A stretch of DNA of 64,000 nt from contig NZ_JARADB010000003.1 of assembly GCF_028765165.1 (NCBI RefSeq), forward strand, positions 1-64,000, written 5' to 3'. The stretch is from Paenibacillus sp. MAHUQ-63. Its GTDB lineage: Bacteria; Bacillota; Bacilli; Paenibacillales; NBRC-103111. Positions 43,547 to 52,274 of this stretch are shown here, one piece after another. Position 1 is the first letter of the stretch; each line of letters opens with the position of its first letter. Below the pieces are notes generated by a model. The model had not been told where the DNA came from, searched no databases, and worked only from the letters and a program-made list of their open reading frames with translations. A program made the translations under genes and the position numbers.

Positions 43547-46500
43547 CTATTGTTCCTCCATCACAATACGGCTACCCCGGCCCGACGGTTCAGCAGGCTG
43601 AACGATTAATTTGCGGGCGAGCCGCGCCCTAAGCTCCGGTACGTGCGAGATAACCCCAACGGCCAAGCTGTCCATATGCAGCTTCTCCAGCGCGCCGATG
43701 ACCATGTCGAGCAGCTCTTGGTCCAACGTGCCGAAGCCCTCGTCGAGGAAGAAAAATTCCAGCGGGTATTCCCCCTTAAGCTGGATTTGTGCCGATAGCG
43801 CAAGCGCCAGGGCGAGCGAGGTCAAGAACGTTTCGCCGCCTGACAGCGTGCTGACCGGCCGCTTCACGCCGCCGTTGGCATCGTCGCGGATGACGAATCC
43901 GCCGCCGGAGTCAACCTCGATCGCGTAGCGGCGGCGCGTCAATTCGCCCAGCCGCTCCGAAGCGGCGCGGCTGACCTGCATGAGCTGCTCTTCGGCCAAA
44001 TACTCGACGAAGGCATTCGCCTTAAGCACGGCTTGCAGCTTGCCCAACCGCTCCAGCTGCTTCGCTTGCTCCGCGCGCTGCGCCTCCAGCTCGCACCAGC
44101 GCGCATGCCGCGAGGCGAGCTCGCCGGCGCCCTGGGCCGCTCTGGCCCGCGCTTCCAGGGCAGCCTCGGCGGCCCCCTTCGCGGCGGCCAGCTCCGCCTG
44201 CGTCTGCGCCCACGCGTCCGCGCTCAGCACGCGGCCCTGCAGCTTCGCTGCCAGCTGCGCCAGCTGGGCGCGCAGCGCCTGCTCCCGCTCGCGATGCTCC
44301 GCCGCGAGCTGCGTCCACTCGCGGCGCTGCTCGGGCGCCAGCGCCGCAGCCGCTGCGGCTTCGCGCGACGCGAAGCCGCTCTCCCCGAGCACGCTGTGCA
44401 GCGCGCGCTCCGCTTGCGCCAGCTGCCGCTCCGCGGCGGCAGCGGCTTCGGCGGCGGCGCTGAGGCGCTGCGCCGCCAGGGACTGCTCGCGCTGCGCTTC
44501 AGCGTGCGCGAGCTTGGTTTGCTGCGCGGCGAGGCGCAGCTTCTCCAGCGCGGAGGACGCCTCCGCGATGAGCTGCGGCACGGCCGCGCCGGGCGCGCGC
44601 TGCGCCAGCTGCCGCGACTTGTCGGCAGCGAGCTGCGCCAGCCCCTGCAGCCGTTCGTGCAGCTGCAGAGCCGTACGGTCGTGCTCAGCGGCTGCGCGCT
44701 GCAGCTCTTCCAGCTGCGCCGCCACCTGCTCGAGGAACGGGATACTGCGCTCAATGCGCCCCCGCAGCTCCTCGGCCAAGCGTTCCTTCGCCAGCAGCTC
44801 CTGAAGCTGCTCGTCGATCGATGCCCACGTAAATTCAGGATACCGCTGCTGCCAGCCGGTTGTCCGCTCCGTAACGGCCCCTTGAACGGCGGAGACTTGG
44901 GCATCGGCTTCCGCCAGCAAGCTGGCAGCCGCTCTATGCTGGGCTGTCGTCTGGACGTATTGCTGCTCGTAAGCGGTATGCTCCTTCAGCAGCACTTGGA
45001 TCGATTGTTCCAGAGCGTCTGCGGCGGTGCCCCATGAAAGCAATGTTTTTTCCATGTATTCCCATATATTGTGCAGAGTCTGCATACCTTCTTGCCGTAC
45101 GCTGCCGCTCGGGAGCGTCATTTCATCAATCGCTGCAGCAGCTTCAAGTTCGGATAAGTTCGCGGCTTGCTCAACCTTCGCAGCATGTGCGAAGCGGCTA
45201 ACCTGCTCGGCCAGATCCACCGCTTGCCGATGGACGGCATGCATCCTGTTCATCCGCTGCTCTTGGGTGTACAAGCGCTCTTTGATAAGCTGCAGCAGCC
45301 GTTCGGCTTGTTGAATCTGCTTCTCCAGCTCATCACCGGTATGCGGTCCGCTGCTAACTTTCCCCTTGCCAGGATGCTCCGTCGAGCCGCATACAGGGCA
45401 ATGCTCGCCATCCGCCAGCTCGTCAGCCAGAATAGCCGCCAACGCATGACGCTCCTGCATTTTCCAGCTGATCTTCAGCTGCTCCAGTTGAGCTTCCACT
45501 CTCGGAATGAGAGACTGAATGGCCTCATAGCGCTTCACCCCCTGCCCGCGGGTCGCCTCCGATTGCCGGAGCCACTCGCCCACTTGATGCTGCAGCGCTT
45601 GTCCTTTGGCCTCGTGCTGAAGCAAGCTCCGATCCAGCTCGGACAGCGCTCTCGCTCTGGCTTCCTTCACTTGCAGCGCTTGAGACAGCTGATCTTGCAG
45701 CTGCCGGATAGCTTGTTTCTCTTGGTGCGCCGCTTGCATCAGCTGCCTGGCGGCCGTATTCGTTTCCGCTTGTTTCAGCTGTTCCTTCAGATCCGCTTGC
45801 TTCAGCAGCGCCTTCTGCTTCGTCTCGTTGGTTTTCGCGATTTCCGCTTGCTTGCCCGCAAGCGCCGCTTTCACCTCTTGCTCTTGGCGCTGCGAAGTCT
45901 GGATGTGCTGCTGCACCTGTTCCAGCTCCTGCTGAATCAGAAGCGCCTGCTGCAGCTGATCCAGTCTCAGCAGCAGCGGCCCTTCCTGCGCCGCCAGCTC
46001 TTGCTGTGCACGCTCGAACGACTCGGCCGCTTGACTGAAGCGCGCATCGGCCGTCTGACCGCTCGACGCCGCCGACGACAGCTGCGCCTGCGCGCCAAGC
46101 ACGTCCTTTGAAGCCGAATCCTGCTGTTCGAGATAAGGCCTTACCCGTTCGGCTTTATCCGCTTGTCCGAGCAGCAGCTCTTTCTGGCGAATGAGCGGTT
46201 CCTGCTCGTCAAGACGCCGCGCTTCATTCTCCAGCACCGTCTTCTCCTGCTGCCATTGGAAAATTTGTTTATGCTCCTCATGGAGCTTCTCCTGCGCTTC
46301 CAGATGACGGCGGCTCCTGACCGTCTCCTGCTCCGCTTCCCGGAGCCTGTCATTCGCTTCCTGCAGCGCCTGCTCGGAGGCATCCCCCAAGCCCGTTTGC
46401 TCTGCGGCGAGCTGCTTGACCGCGCTGTCCGTTTCTTTCACTTTGGCGCTTACCTTGGCGCTCAGATGGTCTCCATATTGCTCAAGGTGGAATAGTCTTT

Positions 46501-47014
46501 GCAGCATCTGCCTGCGGTCTTTGCCCGTCAGTGTCAGAAATTCCGCAAACTTGCCTTGCGGCAGCACGACGGCTCGCGTGAAATCCTGCATCGACAGCCC
46601 TAATATGTGCAGCACCTTCTGGTTGACCTCGCCGGCCTTATCCGCCAGGACGATCGTTTCGCTCTCCCCAAGGTGCAGCAATCTGGCAATCGTTCCGTTG
46701 ATGGACATCTCCGATCCCCGCTTGAACTGCCGCTCGACACGGTAACGCTCCGTACCCGCCGCATTCGTAAGCTCGAATGTGAAAGCAACGAACAGCGTCT
46801 GCTCCGCATGGTTAATGATCGCTTGCGTACCGCCGCTCGCTCGCTCCACTTTGCCGTACAGCGACAGCGTGATCGCATCAAGAATCGATGATTTTCCGCT
46901 TCCCGTCGGCCCGAATATACCGAACACCCCGGCATCGATGAGCCCGGCGAAATCGATGGTCTGCAGCTCCCGGTAGCTCTGAAGCCCGGACATTTGCAAT
47001 TGAATAGGACGCAT
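43547..47014 (-). CDS. sbcC: Exonuclease SbcC (SMC-like ATPase subunit)
   Basis: A 1155-residue SbcC/Rad50 protein started at the ATG at 47014, 8 nt after AAAGGAGG; a TTG two codons earlier is less well placed. Walker A is GPTGSGKSSILDAI near residue 36, the zinc hook is CPVCGSTEHPGKG near 540, and the C-terminal signature VSTLSGGETFLTSLALALAL precedes Walker B FFFLDEGFGTLDQELLD. Long coiled coils separate these. With SbcD it opens hairpins and blocked DNA ends. The distal coiled coil (about residues 700-1000, 44.0-44.9 kb) is extraordinarily Ala/Glu/Gln/Arg-rich. It follows sbcD by 33 nt. Confidence 0.97.
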   Translation of the reverse strand: MRPIQLQMSGLQSYRELQTIDFAGLIDAGVFGIFGPTGSGKSSILDAITLSLYGKVERASGGTQAIINHAEQTLFVAFTFELTNAAGTERYRVERQFKRGSEMSINGTIARLLHLGESETIVLADKAGEVNQKVLHILGLSMQDFTRAVVLPQGKFAEFLTLTGKDRRQMLQRLFHLEQYGDHLSAKVSAKVKETDSAVKQLAAEQTGLGDASEQALQEANDRLREAEQETVRSRRHLEAQEKLHEEHKQIFQWQQEKTVLENEARRLDEQEPLIRQKELLLGQADKAERVRPYLEQQDSASKDVLGAQAQLSSAASSGQTADARFSQAAESFERAQQELAAQEGPLLLRLDQLQQALLIQQELEQVQQHIQTSQRQEQEVKAALAGKQAEIAKTNETKQKALLKQADLKEQLKQAETNTAARQLMQAAHQEKQAIRQLQDQLSQALQVKEARARALSELDRSLLQHEAKGQALQHQVGEWLRQSEATRGQGVKRYEAIQSLIPRVEAQLEQLKISWKMQERHALAAILADELADGEHCPVCGSTEHPGKGKVSSGPHTGDELEKQIQQAERLLQLIKERLYTQEQRMNRMHAVHRQAVDLAEQVSRFAHAAKVEQAANLSELEAAAAIDEMTLPSGSVRQEGMQTLHNIWEYMEKTLLSWGTAADALEQSIQVLLKEHTAYEQQYVQTTAQHRAAASLLAEADAQVSAVQGAVTERTTGWQQRYPEFTWASIDEQLQELLAKERLAEELRGRIERSIPFLEQVAAQLEELQRAAAEHDRTALQLHERLQGLAQLAADKSRQLAQRAPGAAVPQLIAEASSALEKLRLAAQQTKLAHAEAQREQSLAAQRLSAAAEAAAAAERQLAQAERALHSVLGESGFASREAAAAAALAPEQRREWTQLAAEHREREQALRAQLAQLAAKLQGRVLSADAWAQTQAELAAAKGAAEAALEARARAAQGAGELASRHARWCELEAQRAEQAKQLERLGKLQAVLKANAFVEYLAEEQLMQVSRAASERLGELTRRRYAIEVDSGGGFVIRDDANGGVKRPVSTLSGGETFLTSLALALALSAQIQLKGEYPLEFFFLDEGFGTLDQELLDMVIGALEKLHMDSLAVGVISHVPELRARLARKLIVQPAEPSGRGSRIVMEEQ

Positions 47015-47047
47015 GCTCAAGTCCTCCTTTCATCATAACGCGATCTC

Positions 47048-48226
47048 TTACTCCCCTGCCGCATCCGCCAAATCCTTCTCCTGCAGCAGCTCCAGAAACA
47101 ACCGGATCAATTCCGGCTCGGGCTGCGCACCGCCGGTTTGGCGCGCATAGAAGCGTGTAAAATGCTCCTCCATCGATAAGTCCGCCTTCGGCTCGTACGC
47201 CCGGGCAGCCTCCATCTCCGGATAGATGGGACGTATATGTATGAAGCCGTCATACGCTTTGCGAAGGAATTGAATCTGTTCCATCGACATCGCTTCCGTC
47301 ATCGTGATTTCGAGATCGATCCATGCGGAAGCGTCGCGCTTCTCATCCAACCACCGGTGAACCTCGGCAATTCCTTCTTTGGCTTTCCAACTGACGAGCG
47401 GACGTCCGGAGCGGAGGAAAATCTCCTTGGGCTCCGCGACGCCACCCGGCGCAAGATCCAGAATCGTTACCGACTTGGCTTGACCGGCTTCCGAGAAGCT
47501 GTATGCGATCGGTGACCCGCAATAGCGGATCGGCGAGACAGCTTTCACCTGCTGCGGCCGGTGCAGGTGGCCTAGCGCGACATACTGCGCGCCGGCTGTC
47601 AAGGCCGACGTGTCGACCGTATACGCGCCGCCTACTTGAATCGGGCGTTCCGATTCGGTTTCCAAGCCTCCGAGCACGTAGAGATGGCTCATGATCAAAT
47701 TGACCGTGCCCGGCTCGAACGCAGCCGCCTGCCGGCGGATGAGCGCTCCGACGCGTTCGGAATATTTGCTGCGCAGCGCTTCCTCTTCGGCCACATCCGA
47801 GAGCAGCTCCTTCAGCCGCGACTCCGACGGATACGGAAGCGCGATCAGCCGGGCCAGCTCACCCGTACGGGCAACGCCGATCGACTGAATATCCGATCCC
47901 GGCAGCCCGATGAGCGTTATGCCATGCCTCGCCGCAAGCGGCTCCGCAGCGGCCAGCCGGTCGGGATGGTCATGGTTGCCCGAAATGACGGCAACCTGCC
48001 GTTTCCCGCCGTCGGCAAGCCTGGCCAAACTTTCATAGAACAGCTGTTCGGCCGCTGCGGGAGGATTAACGCTATCATAGATGTCGCCGGCGATCATGAC
48101 CAGATCAATCGCTTCGTCTTCCACGATGCGCACAAGCTCATCCACGAAGGCGGTCTGCTCCTGAAGCCGGCTGCGCCCTTCCAGCGTGCGGCCAAAATGC
48201 CAATCACCCGTGTGTAAAATTCGCAT
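47048..48226 (-). CDS. sbcD: Exonuclease SbcD (Mre11-like nuclease subunit)
   Basis: A 392-residue metallophosphoesterase nuclease. It has the Mn-binding motifs ILHTGDWHFGRTLEGRSR, MIAGDIYDSVNPP, SGNHDHPDRLAAA and a His-rich YVALGHLHRPQQ. The C-terminal part caps the nuclease and contacts SbcC. It starts 15 nt after the addA stop, with GGAGGATG before the ATG, so it is cotranscribed with addBA. Confidence 0.96.
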   Translation of the reverse strand: MRILHTGDWHFGRTLEGRSRLQEQTAFVDELVRIVEDEAIDLVMIAGDIYDSVNPPAAAEQLFYESLARLADGGKRQVAVISGNHDHPDRLAAAEPLAARHGITLIGLPGSDIQSIGVARTGELARLIALPYPSESRLKELLSDVAEEEALRSKYSERVGALIRRQAAAFEPGTVNLIMSHLYVLGGLETESERPIQVGGAYTVDTSALTAGAQYVALGHLHRPQQVKAVSPIRYCGSPIAYSFSEAGQAKSVTILDLAPGGVAEPKEIFLRSGRPLVSWKAKEGIAEVHRWLDEKRDASAWIDLEITMTEAMSMEQIQFLRKAYDGFIHIRPIYPEMEAARAYEPKADLSMEEHFTRFYARQTGGAQPEPELIRLFLELLQEKDLADAAGE

Positions 48227-48241
48227 AGTTCATCCTCCACT

Positions 48242-51200
48242 TTACATTTCCAGCAATTTCGCACCGTCAAAGAAATATAGATATTTTCCGGTAACCGGCC
48301 GCTTCCATATTTGTTCCACTGCCCGCGTGTACAACCCGAGCTGCTGCTCATAGCGCTGCTTCAGCTGTTCGTCCCCGCTGCCTTTCACTGCGTCCGTTTT
48401 GTAATCAACCAGGACAAGACCGAGCTCATCCTCGAACAAACAATCGATCACCCCTTGGATCAGCACCGTCTCGCCTGACGTAGCGAGCTCCGTCCCGTCT
48501 CCGCGATATACCTCGCCGGCCGGAAGTCCGTAACTGAAAGGCACCTCCCGCTGCACATGCTTGGCTGCAATCAATCGCTTGCCGATCTCTGTCTCGAAGA
48601 AGCGGAGCACCACGGCAATGTCCACCACTTCGCTCTGTTCAGGCGTCAAAGTTTGCTTGTCCAGCATGTCCGCAAGCGTCGACCTGACGCTAGCTTCCGT
48701 CGGCATTTCCTGCAGTGAGAGGTTTTGCATGACGGCATGAACGACCGTCCCCTTCTCAGCCGCCGTCAGCTTTCTCTCTTCCATGAACTTGGGCCTGCGC
48801 CAGACGGTTGATCTCCGGGCGCTGGCCGGTGACGATGATAAGGATGACAGCTCGGAAGTTCCCGCAGGCATTTCCATGTCGTCGGCGATCCGGTTCAACT
48901 CAGACAGCCTTTTCATTTCCGAAACGGTCGTTTTGGCAAAAAGCTTAGGCGCTTCTTGATAGGCATACGTCCAAGACAGCCTGTCGTGCAGCCACGCCTT
49001 CCATTCCCCCGATGCAGGAACGGATTGCAGCTGTCGAATGTTAGCCAACCGCTCGCCGTCAGGTACGGCGCTCTGCTCTTCCGTCTCCTCATCCCCTTGT
49101 AAGCTATCGGGTTTGATGACCGTCAGCTTCCACCGCGAGGCGTCTGCCAGCAGCCGCAATCCCGCGGACCCCTCACCCAGCCCCAAACGCTCGCGCCACA
49201 GTACTGCATCGGGATGCCGGAGCAGGGACGGTCCGACCCAATCAAGATAGCTTTTGGCCTTCGCCAGCTCGAAATCCGGCAGCACCCATTCGGCTCTGGA
49301 CAGATGCCGGCCCCAGCCTCTCAGCAGCTTATCAAGCGATTTGACCGTCCCTAACAAATAAAGCTTCTCTCTGGCTCTCGTCAGCGCTACATACAAGACC
49401 CGCATTTCTTCCGCCAGCAGCTCCAGCTTCATTCTTCGCTTGATCGCCAAGGAAGGCAGGGTGGGGTAGCTGACACGCAGCGTGGTATCCACATACCGGG
49501 GGCCGAACCCGAGCTCCTTATGCAGCAGGAAGGCATCGTTCAGATCGCGCTGGTTGAACATTTTGGCCATGCCGGCAACGAACACGACCGGAAACTCCAG
49601 CCCTTTGCTTTTGTGAATCGACATGATCCGGACAACGTCCTCTTGTTCCCCAAGCGCTCGCGCCGTACCCAAATCGCCGCCGCTTTCTTTCATTCTTTCG
49701 ATAAAACGCAGGAACCGGAATAACCCGCGAAGCGATGTGCTCTCGTATTGTCTTGCCCGGTCATAGAGCGCTCTCAAGTTCGCCTGTCTTTGCAGGCCGC
49801 CCGGCAAGCCCCCGGCGAAATCGTAATACCCCGTCTGTCTGTAGATATGCCAGATCAAGTCGGCGAGCGAGCCTTGCCTTGCCTCCGAGCGCCACGTTTC
49901 CAGCAGATTTAAGAAATAACCGAGTTTAGCCAAATAAGGCTCCTGCTCTGCGTTGCGTTCATCTCGATTGTGTACAGCCGCCAGAACAGCTTCGTAGAAC
50001 GGCGCCGACTTGTCCGCAACGCGTATTTGGGCCAAATCCTCCGCCGTCAATTGGACGATCGGTGAACGCAGCACTGCCGCCAGCGGAACATCTTGGTACG
50101 GATTATCGATCACTTTCAATAATGAAAGCATGACTTCCACTTCCGTAGCGGAGAAATACCCCGTACTCAGCTCGGCATAGGCAGGTATTCCCTGCTTCTT
50201 CAATTCTTCGATGATGATCGGCGACCACATTTGCGTAGCCCTGAGCAGAATGACGATATCCCGGTATGTGGCGGGACGGTCGCCTCCCGTTCGTTTATCA
50301 AAAACCTGGAACGGCTTCCGGCCGTCAGCCCCCAGCAGCTCGCGAATTTGGCGGGCAATCGTGCGCGCCTCCAGCTGCGCCGTCTCCAGCTCCTGCGCTT
50401 CCGAGACGGGATCGGGAGTCCCCTCTGAGGCGTTGTCGCCGGCCTCTTCTTGCTCATCCGAATCGGATGCATAGGCCTCTGCCGGCTCCGGCGCGTCCGT
50501 CGCCTTGTCGACGACCATCATCTCCACGGCGCAATCACCGGCAGACGGCGGGTAACCCGCTCCGTATACGAGCTCGGCGCGCTCATCGTAGACGATCTCG
50601 CCTACCGTTTCATTCATCATTTGTTTAAAAATATAATTAACCGCATCTACAACTTCGACCCGGCTGCGGAAATTGCGCGCCAGATCGATTCTCCCTCCGG
50701 ATGCAGCACCTTGCGGCCGATTCTCATGCTTGGACGCGTAAGCTTTGTACTTCTCCAAGAATAGCCCCGGCTCCGCCAACCGGAACCGGTAAATGCTCTG
50801 CTTCACGTCGCCGACCATAAACCGGTTCCCCGGCTGCGGATTCGAAATCAGCTCGACGATTGCTTCCTGGACGCGGTTCGTGTCCTGATATTCGTCGAGA
50901 AGCACTTCGGCGAATTGCTTCCGATAGGCTTGCGCCGCTTCGGACGGCGCCAGTTCACCGGGGATCGATCCCGGTGCGCTAAGAATTTGCAGGCAGTAAT
51001 GCTCCAAATCGGCAAAATCAATCAATCCCTTGGCGCGCTTGCCCGCTTGGTAACGGTGCCCGAAATCAACGACCAAATCGACCAAAGTATGCAGAACCGG
51101 CGCCATATCGGCGATCTCCCGATAGAATTGCTCCGGCGTGCGGCCGAACAACTCGTCCCGCATCTTGTTGATTTGATCTTTGGCCTTATTGCGCAGCTCC

Positions 51201-52207
51201 TTGACTTCCTCCTGCAGCGCTTTATCGTAATCGTCGCCTTTGCACGCTTTGAGCTTGCCGAATTCGACGGTTTGGAACCCTTGATACAGAACATGCCACG
51301 GGTACGACGTCGTTTCCAGCAAATTGGCAACCAGCTCCAAGTCGTCCCGCAAATTGTCTAAATACGGAGCCGGGCCGCCTGGCGCATCGGCGATCTGCAT
51401 CGCCTGCCGCAGCAAGTCGGCCGCCCCTTCCAGTTCCAGGGTCAGATCGCGGGTCAGGCTCTTCTCCCAGATGCCATAATCCGCCTGCGCCGACGCTGCC
51501 GCAACATAAGGCAGCGCCTCCTGCATGACGGAAGCCGCCTCGTCCTGTACCTCCGGCTCCCCAGGTGCCGGGGAGCCGAACATCGAAGCCGTCGCCCGGA
51601 GCCAGTGCTCCGGCCACGGGTGACTGCGCGATACATCGTACAGCTTCTGAATCAGCCCCATGATCGCATCGTCGTTGCGTTCGCCGCTGAACGAATCGAC
51701 CAGCCGCCAGAAGGCGCTGTCCTCCTCGCTGCCGGCGTAATATTCCTCCAGCATCTCGCCGAGAAGATCCTGGCGCATAAGCTCCGCTTCCGTCTCATTG
51801 GCGATCCGAAAGCCCGGATCCAGCCGGATGAGGCTGAAGTAACGCTGCACGACCTCCAAGCAGAAGGAATGCAGCGTCGTAATGGAAGCCCGCCCCATCA
51901 ACGCGATCTGCTTGCGCAAGTGCTGCGAGTGCGGCTGCTTCATCAGCTCCTTCTCGAGCGCTTCGCGAATGCGGTGCTTCATCTCCGAGGCTGCCGCTTT
52001 GGTGAAGGTCGCCACGAGCAGCCGGTCCACATCGAGCGGCTCCCACTCGTCGGAGATACGCTTAATGATCCGTTCGACCAGAACGGCTGTTTTACCTGAG
52101 CCGGCTGCTGCGGCAACGAGCATATTCTCGCCTTTTAACGTAATGGCATCCCACTGGTCGTCCGTCCATGTAGAGCCGGCAGGCTTAGGCGGTTGTTGTT
52201 TATTCAC
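48242..52207 (-). CDS. addA: Helicase-nuclease AddAB, subunit AddA
   Basis: A 1321-residue UvrD-type helicase-nuclease. It has AAAGSGKTAVLVERII (Walker A), LLVATFTKAAASEMKHRIRE (Ia), DEYQDTNRVQEAIVELI (Walker B), DVKQSIYRFRLAEP (III) and EEMRVLYVALTRAREKLYLL (VI). The C-terminal RecB-type nuclease carries GVIDCLFEDELGLVLVDYKT and DAV. It processes double-strand ends for RecA. Start is GTG at 52207 with AAAGGAG upstream; it follows addB by 67 nt. Confidence 0.97.
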   Translation of the reverse strand: MNKQQPPKPAGSTWTDDQWDAITLKGENMLVAAAAGSGKTAVLVERIIKRISDEWEPLDVDRLLVATFTKAAASEMKHRIREALEKELMKQPHSQHLRKQIALMGRASITTLHSFCLEVVQRYFSLIRLDPGFRIANETEAELMRQDLLGEMLEEYYAGSEEDSAFWRLVDSFSGERNDDAIMGLIQKLYDVSRSHPWPEHWLRATASMFGSPAPGEPEVQDEAASVMQEALPYVAAASAQADYGIWEKSLTRDLTLELEGAADLLRQAMQIADAPGGPAPYLDNLRDDLELVANLLETTSYPWHVLYQGFQTVEFGKLKACKGDDYDKALQEEVKELRNKAKDQINKMRDELFGRTPEQFYREIADMAPVLHTLVDLVVDFGHRYQAGKRAKGLIDFADLEHYCLQILSAPGSIPGELAPSEAAQAYRKQFAEVLLDEYQDTNRVQEAIVELISNPQPGNRFMVGDVKQSIYRFRLAEPGLFLEKYKAYASKHENRPQGAASGGRIDLARNFRSRVEVVDAVNYIFKQMMNETVGEIVYDERAELVYGAGYPPSAGDCAVEMMVVDKATDAPEPAEAYASDSDEQEEAGDNASEGTPDPVSEAQELETAQLEARTIARQIRELLGADGRKPFQVFDKRTGGDRPATYRDIVILLRATQMWSPIIIEELKKQGIPAYAELSTGYFSATEVEVMLSLLKVIDNPYQDVPLAAVLRSPIVQLTAEDLAQIRVADKSAPFYEAVLAAVHNRDERNAEQEPYLAKLGYFLNLLETWRSEARQGSLADLIWHIYRQTGYYDFAGGLPGGLQRQANLRALYDRARQYESTSLRGLFRFLRFIERMKESGGDLGTARALGEQEDVVRIMSIHKSKGLEFPVVFVAGMAKMFNQRDLNDAFLLHKELGFGPRYVDTTLRVSYPTLPSLAIKRRMKLELLAEEMRVLYVALTRAREKLYLLGTVKSLDKLLRGWGRHLSRAEWVLPDFELAKAKSYLDWVGPSLLRHPDAVLWRERLGLGEGSAGLRLLADASRWKLTVIKPDSLQGDEETEEQSAVPDGERLANIRQLQSVPASGEWKAWLHDRLSWTYAYQEAPKLFAKTTVSEMKRLSELNRIADDMEMPAGTSELSSLSSSPASARRSTVWRRPKFMEERKLTAAEKGTVVHAVMQNLSLQEMPTEASVRSTLADMLDKQTLTPEQSEVVDIAVVLRFFETEIGKRLIAAKHVQREVPFSYGLPAGEVYRGDGTELATSGETVLIQGVIDCLFEDELGLVLVDYKTDAVKGSGDEQLKQRYEQQLGLYTRAVEQIWKRPVTGKYLYFFDGAKLLEM

Positions 52208-52274
52208 GTCGTTAGGCTCCTTTCCGCATTAATGTTCGAGTTTCGTCCCTGTTCTCGTTCGTGTACACGGACCC

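Noticed and set aside
43980..45037. Plus-strand open frames of 274 and 334 codons opposite sbcC
   Set aside because: They mirror the GC-rich SbcC coiled coil, have Ser/Arg/Cys-rich sequences without domains, and lack ribosome binding sites. sbcC with all motifs occupies the other strand.
45167..46111. Plus-strand open frame of 314 codons opposite sbcC
   Set aside because: Same coiled-coil artefact, Leu/Arg/Gln-rich without any recognisable domain.
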